Counted from the first letter of the stretch, positions 1 to 8,185 are shown. The stretch: DNA of 11,177 nt from JAKFYM01 sp964416595 (GCA_964416595.1 CAYQES010000046.1:1-11177); one strand, 5' to 3'. Numbers and translations: made by a program. Notes: generated from the sequence alone by a model not told the origin.

Positions 1-36
1 CAAGAAAACTTTGGCTAAATTATGCCGCGCGCAATT

Positions 37-459
37 TTATTTTTTCGAAGATTTTTTTGTGGGTTTCCAAGGCTGCTCCGGGCCCAAATGGCAAACGATC
101 TGGGCGGAATAGCCGGTTTTTTTGCCCGTGACTTTGGCTTTAAAAAAAGTTTTCTGGTCCGACTCGTAAGCGATATCCAATTCCTTTTTGTAACGCTCGG
201 CATAATCTTTGTGATGGATGCCCACCCAAGGGTAGATTTCCAAGAAGGGCTCTTTGGGATCGTTGGCCACGAGGATTCGATCTAGTTCGTTGCTCTTGGC
301 ACTATAACCTTCCATGAGTGCATTCACTTTTTTAGCCGTATCTTTTTTGACCGCATACACCATGAGATCGCCCCGGCAGTGGAGTTGATCTTCGGGTAGC
401 GCAAAAGCTGTAGACGAAATCGTAAGCATAAACAAAAAGAATAAAAGATTTTTTTTCAT
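37..459 (-). CDS. Small exported protein of unknown function, two cysteines
   Basis: I do not recognise the family. The 140-residue product begins with a clear Sec signal peptide: MKKN, a hydrophobic core at about residues 5-17, and an AFA site predicting cleavage after residue 20. The mature part is about 120 residues, charged, with exactly two cysteines (C28 and C123) near its two ends. These could form one disulfide that closes the domain in the periplasm. The C-terminus is rich in lysine and serine. There is no lipobox, membrane anchor or catalytic motif that I can see. The start is the ATG at 459, preceded at five bases by AGGAG, which overlaps the TAG stop of the upstream gene. The pair is therefore very likely co-transcribed and coupled. 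Export is well supported; function is unknown. Confidence 0.85.
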   Translation of the reverse strand: MKKNLLFFLFMLTISSTAFALPEDQLHCRGDLMVYAVKKDTAKKVNALMEGYSAKSNELDRILVANDPKEPFLEIYPWVGIHHKDYAERYKKELDIAYESDQKTFFKAKVTGKKTGYSAQIVCHLGPEQPWKPTKKSSKK

Positions 460-464
460 ACATT

Positions 465-469
465 CTCCT
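465..469 (-). promoter_or_regulatory. Shine-Dalgarno site overlapping upstream stop
   Basis: AGGAG lies five bases before the ATG at 459, and its first two bases (A469 and G468) are the last two of the TAG stop of the upstream 563-residue gene. It fixes the start of the small exported protein and suggests that ribosomes finishing the large gene can reinitiate on the small one. Confidence 0.75.
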
Positions 470-2159
470 ATCGACCCGAAGCTCCACCAGCGGGTAAGGA
501 AGCTCCCTCTTCGCCCGTAGAAGCATTTTGCGCGCTTCCGTTTTTATTTCCATCCTTGCACATCACTTGATCGGGTTGGAAATCTTTAGGCACAGGTTTG
601 CACTGAGTAGCGGCCCAGCGGGCACCAATCTCGTGCTGGGCCTTGGTCCATTCAAAATCCACATCCCAAGTGGCCAAGCTATCTCGTGCACGTGTGCAAC
701 GTTCTGGAGACCAGCCAGGAATTTTACAGCTGGAAGCGTAGAAGGATGGCGGGTTGTAAGGCAAACGTTCGGTGGTGAGGTCAGGATCTTTTAAATTTTC
801 CGGACCACTCAAGCGCAGATCCGTGCAGGGGATATTAAGATCCATGATAGAGCCGCCGCCTAAATACCAATTGCGGTAGAGAACAGCGGAGTCGAGTTCT
901 TTGAGATAGTCGCGGATTTTTTCTTGCTCGATTTTTTGATCAGGCGGATCTAAAGCGAGTGATGACGAATTAGAAGGAGATGGGAACTGACTTAATAGCT
1001 TGCAAATGGGTAATAAATTAACATCTGCTTTTTCACCTCTAGTAAGGTTGGTGCATTGGTTTATTAAGTCGGCAGGGGGATTACGCACAAGTTCCGTAAT
1101 GGCCTCTTGGGCCCAGCTTGTTGAATTAAGATTGATATCTAAGTAATCTTCTAATGTCTGCCTTTTTGACAATAAAAGCCTTGTTTTATCGCAAAGTCTA
1201 ATAGAGCGGTAGGCACTACCCAAAAACTTTGCTACATAAGCGGCTTTGTCTGGAGAGAGGCCGCATTCGGCCATTTTGCAGCCAACTAAAGCACCTCCAT
1301 AAAAATGATAGTATTTGGCTGAAAGAGCCATGCCGCCTGATTGGGGTTTTTGAATTTGTGCGATTTTAGTCTTTAATTCGTCTGGAAGATCAACAGATTC
1401 GCCTAAGCTACGAGGCACGAAAAGAGTAGAATACCCCTCTGGGCAATAAATGACGTACTCGCCAGAAGATGGAAATTTAATCCGTATTGTAGAAGATAGG
1501 ACTGCAATTTGATTGCTTAGCAATGCTTTTTCTTTCGAAGAATTTGGCAGACTTTTAAGCATCTGTTTTAATTTAAAGATCTGGTCTTTTATTTCAAGTA
1601 AACGTTTTTCATTTACTTCCTTGGTGGAAGGAATTTTGTAATCAATATTAATATTGTCGTTGCCACAGCTGGCTAATAGGGAGATAGCAAGATTAGGATT
1701 TCCGTTAGTTAGGGCTAAGGCTTTTTTCCAAGCCCATCCAGGAGCAAGCCCCGCAAAGGGGCCTTGACCGGCCACCATAGTAAGCGTGGGAACTCTGTTC
1801 CTTGCCGTCATCGTATTAATGGTAAGTGGGCCATGGCCTAAATTTTCTCGTTTATAACTTAGATCTTGGTTTTCAAGCATTCGATAAAATTCAATCATCT
1901 TATTCGCGAAGCAAGGATTTTTTGAAATTAAATCTCGGAAATAGACAATCGTGCCTACATTATTATAGCCTAGGCTAAAGCCCTTATAATCACCCAGCCC
2001 CAAAACCTCCATGGCCTTGCCGAGAGCGCAGCTTGTTTGCCCTTCTGGCAGGATTTCTTGCAAAAATTTACCGATTTCCTGGAAACCTTCCACGCCAGCC
2101 CGGGCGGATTGGTTTTGAAAAAAAAGAGGTAGTAAAATAAGCCAGAAAGGATGGCGCAT
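468..2159 (-). CDS. Large Cys-rich exported protein of unknown function
   Basis: I do not recognise the family. The 563-residue product has a signal peptide: MRHPF, a hydrophobic stretch at about residues 5-14, and an ARA site predicting cleavage after residue 21. It contains 14 cysteines (44, 83, 165, 239, 294, 299, 323, 369, 386, 445, 478, 488, 520, 534). Their number is even and they are spread along the chain, as expected for a periplasmic or secreted disulfide-bonded protein. Residues about 184-222 are rich in Leu, Lys and Glu and may form a helical hairpin or short coiled coil. Residues 283-323 (YYHFYGGALVGC, then an AEC, then a helical segment ending in RLC) look like the most structured core. 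The C-terminal 25 residues are a Gly/Ser/Ala-rich flexible tail. No second membrane segment or known catalytic signature is visible. The bases encoding residues about 60-343 are unusually AT-rich. The start is the ATG at 2159, with a weak AAGG just upstream. It forms a unit with the small exported gene eight bases downstream. Confidence 0.85.
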   Translation of the reverse strand: MRHPFWLILLPLFFQNQSARAGVEGFQEIGKFLQEILPEGQTSCALGKAMEVLGLGDYKGFSLGYNNVGTIVYFRDLISKNPCFANKMIEFYRMLENQDLSYKRENLGHGPLTINTMTARNRVPTLTMVAGQGPFAGLAPGWAWKKALALTNGNPNLAISLLASCGNDNINIDYKIPSTKEVNEKRLLEIKDQIFKLKQMLKSLPNSSKEKALLSNQIAVLSSTIRIKFPSSGEYVIYCPEGYSTLFVPRSLGESVDLPDELKTKIAQIQKPQSGGMALSAKYYHFYGGALVGCKMAECGLSPDKAAYVAKFLGSAYRSIRLCDKTRLLLSKRQTLEDYLDINLNSTSWAQEAITELVRNPPADLINQCTNLTRGEKADVNLLPICKLLSQFPSPSNSSSLALDPPDQKIEQEKIRDYLKELDSAVLYRNWYLGGGSIMDLNIPCTDLRLSGPENLKDPDLTTERLPYNPPSFYASSCKIPGWSPERCTRARDSLATWDVDFEWTKAQHEIGARWAATQCKPVPKDFQPDQVMCKDGNKNGSAQNASTGEEGASLPAGGASGR

Positions 2160-2246
2160 CTGCCTTAAGTGTATCGATCAGTAGATAAAGAGAAAAGGCC
2201 CTTAGAAAAAATATCCTGCTAAAAAATCCCCTCGAGTTGTGCGCCC

Positions 2247-2948
2247 TTACAGGCGAAAATCCATCGCCAGCGGCAAGTGATCTGAAAGTCGATCCCAGGG
2301 TGGATCTACCATGGGAAAAAAGCGCTTCACCTTTATCCCCCGCACATAGAGCCGGTCCAATCGCAAAATGGGATGCCAGGCAGGAAAGGAGGGAGAGGAT
2401 AACTCCTCCAGGCCCAACTCCTTTTGCAAAACGGATCCGACTTTCCGGGCCCAATCATTAAAATCTCCTCCCACCACTAAGGGCGCCGAAAGCGGAATGT
2501 GCCGCAAATATTCCACCAGGGCCGCCAGCTGGTATTTACGGGTGACTTCAAAAATATCCAGATGCACAGAGCACAAATGGAGTCCGGGAGACTTTACATC
2601 CAACTCACAATGGAGGAGGCCCCGTTTTTCCACGGGATAAATCGTGAGATCAAAATTATGAAAGGCCTTAATGGGCACAGCACTCAAGATCGCATTGCCA
2701 TGATTGCGAGTGGGAAAGATCGCATTTTTTCCGTAGGCTTTGTGGGGCCAGCGATGATCAGCCAAAGATTCCAGTTGCCGCTCCACTTTAGCCCGGGGTA
2801 GCTGCCGCTCACCCACCACTTCCTGGAGCAATAAAAAATCCGCCTCAGATTCTCGAAGGCTAAGTTTCACGCGCTCAACCACATTGAGGTTTTGGAAGGG
2901 GGCCACGCCCTTATGGATATTATAAGTGATGAGTCGCCAGGTTTTCAT
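2247..2948 (-). CDS. Endonuclease/exonuclease/phosphatase-family protein (YbhP-like)
   Basis: This is a 233-residue metal-dependent hydrolase of the fold shared by exonuclease III, DNase I, sphingomyelinases and inositol phosphatases. The expected catalytic set is visible in order: YNIH with N10, LLQEV with metal-binding E43, HGNAIL at 83-88, SVHLD with H129, GGDFND with D162 and N164, RLDRLY with D198, and the terminal SDH with D223 and H224. There is no signal peptide, so the predicted site is the cytosol. The substrate cannot be read from the sequence: phosphodiester (nucleic acid or lipid head group) is the family-level expectation. I chose the ATG at 2948 because it gives the usual MKTWRLITYNIHKG beginning and overlaps the stop of the upstream gene as ATGA. 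An upstream in-frame ATG at 2978 would add ten residues unlike the family. E. coli YbhP, next to ClsB, is the closest parallel I know of. Confidence 0.88.
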   Translation of the reverse strand: MKTWRLITYNIHKGVAPFQNLNVVERVKLSLRESEADFLLLQEVVGERQLPRAKVERQLESLADHRWPHKAYGKNAIFPTRNHGNAILSAVPIKAFHNFDLTIYPVEKRGLLHCELDVKSPGLHLCSVHLDIFEVTRKYQLAALVEYLRHIPLSAPLVVGGDFNDWARKVGSVLQKELGLEELSSPSFPAWHPILRLDRLYVRGIKVKRFFPMVDPPWDRLSDHLPLAMDFRL

Positions 2949-4036
2949 AGCCAGTAGGTGAACCATCCCGCCAGCCACGATAGGAAGCGCTCCTTCAAGC
3001 TGAGCTTTTGTAAGTAATTTTCATTGATGAGTTTACTGTCGTTTTGATCGGCGCGAAAGAGTTCTTGGGCCTGCTGAACATGCGCAGGTTCTCGTAAAAT
3101 CACATCGATTTCTAAATCGTGAATAAAACTGCGGTGATTAAAATTGGCAGAACCCACAAAAGAAATATTATCCATGATCCAGAGTTTGCGGTGAAGGAGA
3201 GTGGGATCGTACTCATACACTTTGATGCCCCAGAGGATGAGCTTTCTATAAAGGCCTAGGGCCGCTAAACGGCTCACCCACACATCAATTTTTTTGGTGA
3301 AGATAAGGCGGATATCCACACCTCGTTTCGCGGCTATTTTTAGATGAAAGAGCATGGTGGGCGTGGGAGCAAAGTAGGGCGTGATGATCCAGATGCGTTC
3401 GTTTGCCTGGGTGATGGCCCGGGAGATCCAAGCGTTGCGAGCTTGCCGAAGGCGCCAAGAATAATTCAATAGACAATTTTTGATAGTGTAATGATGGAAG
3501 GGGCGAAACCAAAAGGCGTGCACTAGTTCCGCGATAGCCGGGCCTTCTAAACGCACGGATAAATCATGCCAAGCTTTTTTCCCGCTGTACCGCTCCGACT
3601 GGGCTTCCACCACGTTGGTGCCGCCAATGAAAGCTACGGTTTCATCGATGACCACGAGTTTTCGATGGGAGCGCCGGTTCATCAACTTCCAGCGGGTAAA
3701 AAAACTATCCCGTTCCGCAAAGCCCACGGGAAAATAGGATCCGATATACTCAAAGGGCAGGGGGTGAAAAACTTCCAGTTCGAGATCGTGGGTTTCGCAG
3801 AACTGACTAATGCCACGCATATGCTCCCGGGAACCTATGCCATCCAAGCGCAAAAAAACTTTCAATCCCCGTTCCCGGCAAAGACGCAAACTTTCTAGTA
3901 CTTCTTTTCCGAGGCGATCCATTTCGAAAATATAAAATTCCAAAAGGATGGAGTGCTGAGCCCGGGCAAATTCTTCCAGTAACGCCTGGAAATAGGCGTC
4001 TCCGGTTTCTAAAAATTTTACGCTGGACCAACTCAT
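2945..4036 (-). CDS. clsB: Cardiolipin synthase B-like phospholipase D family protein
   Basis: This 363-residue protein has two HKD motifs: HRKLVVID at 124-131 (H124, K126, D131), followed by FIGGTN, and HRKLWIMD at 282-289 (H282, K284, D289), followed by FVGSANFNHRS. Between them is WHDLSVRLEGPAI, typical of bacterial cardiolipin synthases. In this family the two histidines act in a phosphatidyl transfer that makes cardiolipin from phosphatidylglycerol or, for ClsB-type enzymes, from other donors. Unlike ClsA it has no N-terminal transmembrane pair. A C-terminal aromatic segment (LSWLAGWFTYWL) could sit on the membrane surface. Length and the lack of N-terminal helices fit ClsB better than ClsA. 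The ATG at 4036 has a weak GGAG ten bases upstream. The gene follows ppdK by 33 bases and shares four bases with the downstream hydrolase gene. A different phosphatidyltransferase or a PLD nuclease is possible but less likely. Confidence 0.87.
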   Translation of the reverse strand: MSWSSVKFLETGDAYFQALLEEFARAQHSILLEFYIFEMDRLGKEVLESLRLCRERGLKVFLRLDGIGSREHMRGISQFCETHDLELEVFHPLPFEYIGSYFPVGFAERDSFFTRWKLMNRRSHRKLVVIDETVAFIGGTNVVEAQSERYSGKKAWHDLSVRLEGPAIAELVHAFWFRPFHHYTIKNCLLNYSWRLRQARNAWISRAITQANERIWIITPYFAPTPTMLFHLKIAAKRGVDIRLIFTKKIDVWVSRLAALGLYRKLILWGIKVYEYDPTLLHRKLWIMDNISFVGSANFNHRSFIHDLEIDVILREPAHVQQAQELFRADQNDSKLINENYLQKLSLKERFLSWLAGWFTYWL

Positions 4037-4069
4037 GCCGTGGGCACTCCCAAACAGCCGGATTGTAAC

Positions 4070-6763
4070 TTACTTTTGCTGAATATGGGCTTGGGCCGCG
4101 GCTAATCGAGCAATGGGCACGCGGTAAGGGCTGCAGCTCACGTAATCGAGGCCAATTTTATGACAAAAATGAACGGATTTGGGCTCTCCGCCCTGTTCTC
4201 CACAGATTCCCACTTTCATGGCGTGTCCGCGCACACCCCGGCCTTTTTGTACGGCTAGTTTCATCAACTCGCCCACACCATCTACATCGATGGAAACGAA
4301 GGGATCTTGGGGAAAGATTTTTTTGTCCACATAGGTATCCAAAAACGATGCGGAATCATCCCGGGATAAACCATACGTGGTTTGCGTGAGATCATTGGTG
4401 CCGAAGCTAAAGAATTCCGCATTGCCTTTATCTGTGGCGGCGATTTGATCGGCGGTGAGGGCCGCCCGGGGTAGCTCGATCATGGTGCCGATGGTATAGG
4501 GCACCGTGGTTTTTCTTTCCTCAAAAACTTTTTGGATTTCTTCTTCGCAGTAGCTACGGATGTATTGGAGTTCTTTCCAGTCGGCGATGAGTGGAATCAT
4601 GATTTCTGGCTCCACAGCCTGGCCCTCTTTTTGTTGGAGTTCACAAGCGGCTTCGATGATTGCCCGCACTTGCATGCGATAGATCTCAGGGTAAGAAACG
4701 CCTAGGCGGCAGCCCCGGTGACCAAGCATGGGATTAAATTCATGCAAGGTTTCTTTGCGGCGGTGGAGGTGTTCATAGGAAACTTCCATTTCCTTGGCGA
4801 GTTCCCGCACATCTTCTTCTTTATGGGGCAGGAATTCGTGAAGGGGGGGATCGAGTAAGCGAATGGTTACGGGCAGGCCCTTCATTTCCCGAAAGATTCC
4901 GTAAAAATCTCCTCTTTGCATGGGCAAGATTTTCTCGAGCGCCTTTTCACGCTCGTTTTGGCTATCGGATAAAATCATTTGCCGAACGGCACCGATTCGT
5001 TCGGGATCAAAGAACATATGTTCCGTGCGGCAGAGGCCGATGCCTTCGGCGCCGAACATACGGGCCACTTTTGCGTCCGCGGGAGTATCCGCATTGGTGC
5101 GCACCCTGAGGCGCCGCACTTCATCTACCCAGGCCATGAAAGTATGGAAGGCACCCGTGAGATCGGGCACCACGGTGCTCACTTTGCCGTGGATCACTTC
5201 CCCACTGGTTCCTTCCAAGGTGATCCAATCGCCTTCATTAAACTCTCTTTGGCCCACAAACATTTTCCGCTCGTCGTAGAGAATTTTGATAGCTGCGCAA
5301 CCGGCCACGCAGGTTTTTCCCATACCACGCGCCACCACGGCGGCGTGGGAGGTCATCCCGCCCCGGGCCGTGAGAATGCCTTCGGCCACGTGCATGCCAT
5401 GAATATCTTCCGGAGAAGTTTCTACGCGCACCAAGATTACTTTTTCTTTTTTCTCTTTCACCCATTTTTCTGCGCGGTCAGGATCAAAAACAATTTTCCC
5501 GGAAACGGCGCCGGGCGAGGCGGGCAAGCCTTTACAAATCACGTCCCGTTTGGCTTTTGGATCCAGGCGTGGGTGGAGGAATTGGTCCACTTGCTCAGGA
5601 GTAACTCGCATCACGGCTTCCCGTTTATCGATGAGTTTTTCATTCACCATATCCACGGCGATTTTCACGGCGGCGGCGGCGGTGCGCTTTCCACTCCTTG
5701 TTTGCAGCATGAAGAGCTTGCCTTTTTGGATGGTGAACTCAATATCTTGCATATCTCGGTAGTGGCGTTCGAGGGTTTGGTAGAGTTCCACCAATTCTTT
5801 ATAGGCGCCGGGCAGTGCGTGTTCCAGCGTGGGGAGGTGCTTGTTTTGGTCGTTAAAGCTTTCGCTATTGATGGGTTGGGGTGTGCGAATGCCAGCCACC
5901 ACATCTTCCCCTTGGGCATTCAGTAGAAATTCTCCAAAAAACTTTTTCTCTCCCGTGGAAGGATCCCGGGTGAAAGCCACACCCGTGGCGCAATCATTGC
6001 CCATATTTCCATACACCATGGCCTGCACGGTTACGGCGGTGCCGATATGCTCAGGGATGGAATTTATTTTGCGGTAGGTATTGGCCCGGGGATTCATCCA
6101 GGATCCAAACACAGCCCCAATTGCGCCCCACAATTGCTCTAAAGGATTTTCTGGAAATGCCTGGCCCGTTTGCTCAAGAGTGATGCCTTTGAATTCTTTC
6201 ACGAGGGCTTTTAGATCGGAGGCGCTTAACTCGGTGTCGAGTTCCACGCCCACATCCGCCTTTTTATGCTCGAGGGCTGTTTCAAAATAAGAAGTGTTTA
6301 CGTTGAGCACCACATCGGAATACATCATCACAAAGCGGCGGTAGGAATCGTAGGCAAAGCGCTCATCTTTTGATTGTGCGATCAGGCCCTGCACGGTTTC
6401 GTCGTTTAGGCCGAGGTTTAAAACCGTATCCATCATGCCGGGCATGGAAACGGGAGCGCCAGAACGCACGCTTACCAATAATGGATTCGTTTTACTGCCA
6501 AACTTCATGCCCGTTGCGGATAAATCTTTTTCCAAGGCAGCAATGGCCGTTTCCGCCTGTTTTTTCAATTCCTCAGGATAGGTTTTCTCGTGCTTATAAA
6601 AGTAGGTACAAACATCTGTGGAAATAGTGAAGCCCGGAGGCACGGGCAAACCCAGTTTCACCATATCGGCTAGGTTGGCGCCCTTTCCTCCTAAAAGATA
6701 TTTTTGGGAACCGTCTCCTTCGCATTGTCCGGGGCCGAAGGAGTAAACGTATTTCTTGCTCAT
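4070..6763 (-). CDS. ppdK: Pyruvate, phosphate dikinase
   Basis: PPDK catalyses pyruvate + ATP + Pi to PEP + AMP + PPi and is reversible. All three domains are visible in 897 residues, a normal length. The N-terminal nucleotide-binding domain holds GGKGANLADMVKLGLPVPPGF at its start and SVRSGAPVSMPGMMDTVLNLG near residue 98-118. The swivelling phosphohistidine domain has TARGGMTSHAAVVARG with H473 as the phospho-carrier. The C-terminal PEP/pyruvate barrel has GLCRTEHMFF, LGHRGCRLG, SFGTNDLTQTTYGLSRDD and the catalytic Cys in GICGEQGGEP (C854). Most PPDKs I know have CGEHGG at that place; here His is Gln. A TTG at 6769 is also in frame, but the ATG at 6763 is preceded at seven bases by AAGGGAG, so I chose it. 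The gene follows glyS by 12 bases and is probably co-transcribed with it. Confidence in the identity is very high. Confidence 0.98.
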   Translation of the reverse strand: MSKKYVYSFGPGQCEGDGSQKYLLGGKGANLADMVKLGLPVPPGFTISTDVCTYFYKHEKTYPEELKKQAETAIAALEKDLSATGMKFGSKTNPLLVSVRSGAPVSMPGMMDTVLNLGLNDETVQGLIAQSKDERFAYDSYRRFVMMYSDVVLNVNTSYFETALEHKKADVGVELDTELSASDLKALVKEFKGITLEQTGQAFPENPLEQLWGAIGAVFGSWMNPRANTYRKINSIPEHIGTAVTVQAMVYGNMGNDCATGVAFTRDPSTGEKKFFGEFLLNAQGEDVVAGIRTPQPINSESFNDQNKHLPTLEHALPGAYKELVELYQTLERHYRDMQDIEFTIQKGKLFMLQTRSGKRTAAAAVKIAVDMVNEKLIDKREAVMRVTPEQVDQFLHPRLDPKAKRDVICKGLPASPGAVSGKIVFDPDRAEKWVKEKKEKVILVRVETSPEDIHGMHVAEGILTARGGMTSHAAVVARGMGKTCVAGCAAIKILYDERKMFVGQREFNEGDWITLEGTSGEVIHGKVSTVVPDLTGAFHTFMAWVDEVRRLRVRTNADTPADAKVARMFGAEGIGLCRTEHMFFDPERIGAVRQMILSDSQNEREKALEKILPMQRGDFYGIFREMKGLPVTIRLLDPPLHEFLPHKEEDVRELAKEMEVSYEHLHRRKETLHEFNPMLGHRGCRLGVSYPEIYRMQVRAIIEAACELQQKEGQAVEPEIMIPLIADWKELQYIRSYCEEEIQKVFEERKTTVPYTIGTMIELPRAALTADQIAATDKGNAEFFSFGTNDLTQTTYGLSRDDSASFLDTYVDKKIFPQDPFVSIDVDGVGELMKLAVQKGRGVRGHAMKVGICGEQGGEPKSVHFCHKIGLDYVSCSPYRVPIARLAAAQAHIQQK

Positions 6764-6770
6764 AAGCAAT

Positions 6771-6777
6771 CTCCCTT
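6771..6777 (-). promoter_or_regulatory. Shine-Dalgarno site that fixes the ppdK start
   Basis: AAGGGAG lies seven bases before the ATG at 6763 and overlaps the TAA stop of glyS. With the alternative TTG at 6769 the spacing would be a single base, which is too short. The site therefore supports the ATG start and indicates coupled translation of glyS and ppdK. Confidence 0.8.
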
Positions 6778-8185
6778 AGGTAGAACTCCAGTTTTGAAAA
6801 GCGTGGTCCATGTACTCGCTCACCTTCGCCATGGGGATACGCTCTTGAGCCATGGTATCCCGGTGGCGGATGGTTACCGTATGGTTATCGAGACTGTCGT
6901 AATCCACCGTGACGCAAAAGGGCGTGCCGATTTCCTCGTGGCGGCGGTAGCGTTTGCCGATGGAGCCGGTAGCATCATAATCCACGCGGTACTTTTTGCG
7001 TAAATCTTCAAAGAGTTTACGGGCGGGCCCCGCGAGCTCATCTTTTTTCATGAGCGGAAAAATAGCCGCTTTGTAAGGCGCGAAGTTGGGATGGAATTGC
7101 AATACCACCCGATCTTCATTGGCCCGATAGGCATCACACAGAACCGCGAGCACAAAGCGATCACAGCCCACGGAAGTTTCGATCACGTAGGGAATGAACT
7201 TATTGTTTTGCTCGTCGTTATACTGCAGGCTTTTTCCGGAAAATTCCGTGTGGCGGGAGAGATCAAAATCCGTGCGGTTGTGGATTCCCTCTAGTTCCTG
7301 CCAGCCGATGGGGAATTCATACTGGATATCACCCGCTTGTTTGGCATAGTGGGCGAGTTCGTTCTCGCCATGGGGATGGAAGCGGAGTTTATTGGCGCGT
7401 ATGCCGTTTTTCACGTGCCAGGCCAAGCGCTCGGCTCGCCATTTTTCAAAATGCTCGGAATCGGTGCCGGGGGCCACGAAATATTGCATTTCCATTTGTT
7501 CAAATTCTCGGGTGCGGAAAGTGAAGTTGCCGGGAGTGATTTCATTGCGGAAGGCTTTTCCGATTTGAGCGATACCGAAGGGGAGTTTTCGGCGCATTGT
7601 TTCTTGCACGTTGCGAAAATTCACAAAAATCCCTTGGGCGGTTTCGGGGCGTAAATAAACTGTGTTGGCATCATCGGCCACGGGGCCCATATGGGTTTTA
7701 AACATCATGTTAAACAAACGAGGAGGTGTGAGGGTGCCGGTGCTACCGCAATTGGGGCAATTGCCGTTGGCTAGCACTTCGGCCATTTCCGCTAGCGTTG
7801 GTAGGTGCCCGAGTTTTGCTTCCAATTCCCGCACGGGTTTCAAATGATCCGCCCGGTGACGGGCTTTGCACTTTTTGCAGTCCACTAACGGATCATTAAA
7901 ATTTTCCACGTGTCCGGAAGCTTCCCACACTCGAGGGTGCATGAGGATGGAAGCATCCACACCATCCACGTCTTCATGGAGTTGAGTCATGGCCTTCCAC
8001 CAGGAATCTTTCACGGCCAATTTCAGCTCGATACCGAGGGGCCCGTAATCCCAGCAGGAATTGATTCCACCGTAGATTTCTGAGGAAGGAAAAACAAAAC
8101 CCCGGCGTTTACACAAGGAAACCAGCGTTTGCATGTCTGCTAAATCTTTTAGGGGTTTATTGGGATCCGCTGCCTGCTCACTCAT
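6776..8185 (-). CDS. glyS: Glycine--tRNA ligase, single-chain dimeric type
   Basis: This is a class II aminoacyl-tRNA synthetase that charges tRNA-Gly with glycine. It is the one-subunit type found in many non-proteobacterial phyla and in archaea and eukaryotes, not the split GlyQ/GlyS tetramer. Visible parts of the 469 residues: the N-terminal FPSSEIYGGINSCWDYGPLG, with VWEASGHVENF after it; the motif 2 region with RPETAQGIFVNF, then FRNEITPGNFTFRTREFEQ near 212-229; the motif 3 region ETSVGCDR at 336-343; and the C-terminal anticodon-binding domain from about 366. An insert after residue 100 carries CKKC (C103, C106) and CPNC (C143, C146), a likely zinc site. The ATG at 8185 is secure at its upstream side because an in-frame TAA stands four codons before it (8195-8197). 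No clear ribosome binding site is visible. It sits 73 bases after rsfS and just before ppdK. Confidence 0.97.
   Translation of the reverse strand: MSEQAADPNKPLKDLADMQTLVSLCKRRGFVFPSSEIYGGINSCWDYGPLGIELKLAVKDSWWKAMTQLHEDVDGVDASILMHPRVWEASGHVENFNDPLVDCKKCKARHRADHLKPVRELEAKLGHLPTLAEMAEVLANGNCPNCGSTGTLTPPRLFNMMFKTHMGPVADDANTVYLRPETAQGIFVNFRNVQETMRRKLPFGIAQIGKAFRNEITPGNFTFRTREFEQMEMQYFVAPGTDSEHFEKWRAERLAWHVKNGIRANKLRFHPHGENELAHYAKQAGDIQYEFPIGWQELEGIHNRTDFDLSRHTEFSGKSLQYNDEQNNKFIPYVIETSVGCDRFVLAVLCDAYRANEDRVVLQFHPNFAPYKAAIFPLMKKDELAGPARKLFEDLRKKYRVDYDATGSIGKRYRRHEEIGTPFCVTVDYDSLDNHTVTIRHRDTMAQERIPMAKVSEYMDHAFQNWSST

Noticed and set aside
2168..2196. Possible promoter before the large exported gene: TTTTCT, 17 bases, TACACT (minus strand)
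   Set aside because: Only three and four of six consensus matches. The 87-base gap is AT-rich enough for this by chance, so I do not list it as a feature, although a promoter somewhere in the gap is plausible.
2160..2246. T runs after the YbhP-like gene as a possible terminator
   Set aside because: GGGGATTTTTT and a second T run are present, but I could not pair a stable stem directly before either of them.
4979..5926. Long plus-strand open frame of 315 codons opposite ppdK
   Set aside because: It lies entirely antisense to a confident PPDK. Its His/Phe/Gly-rich translation is what the complement of a GC-biased gene gives, and no family motif appears.
6764..6769. TTG start for ppdK two codons upstream
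   Set aside because: It would leave one base between the Shine-Dalgarno site and the start codon. The ATG at 6763 has the right spacing.
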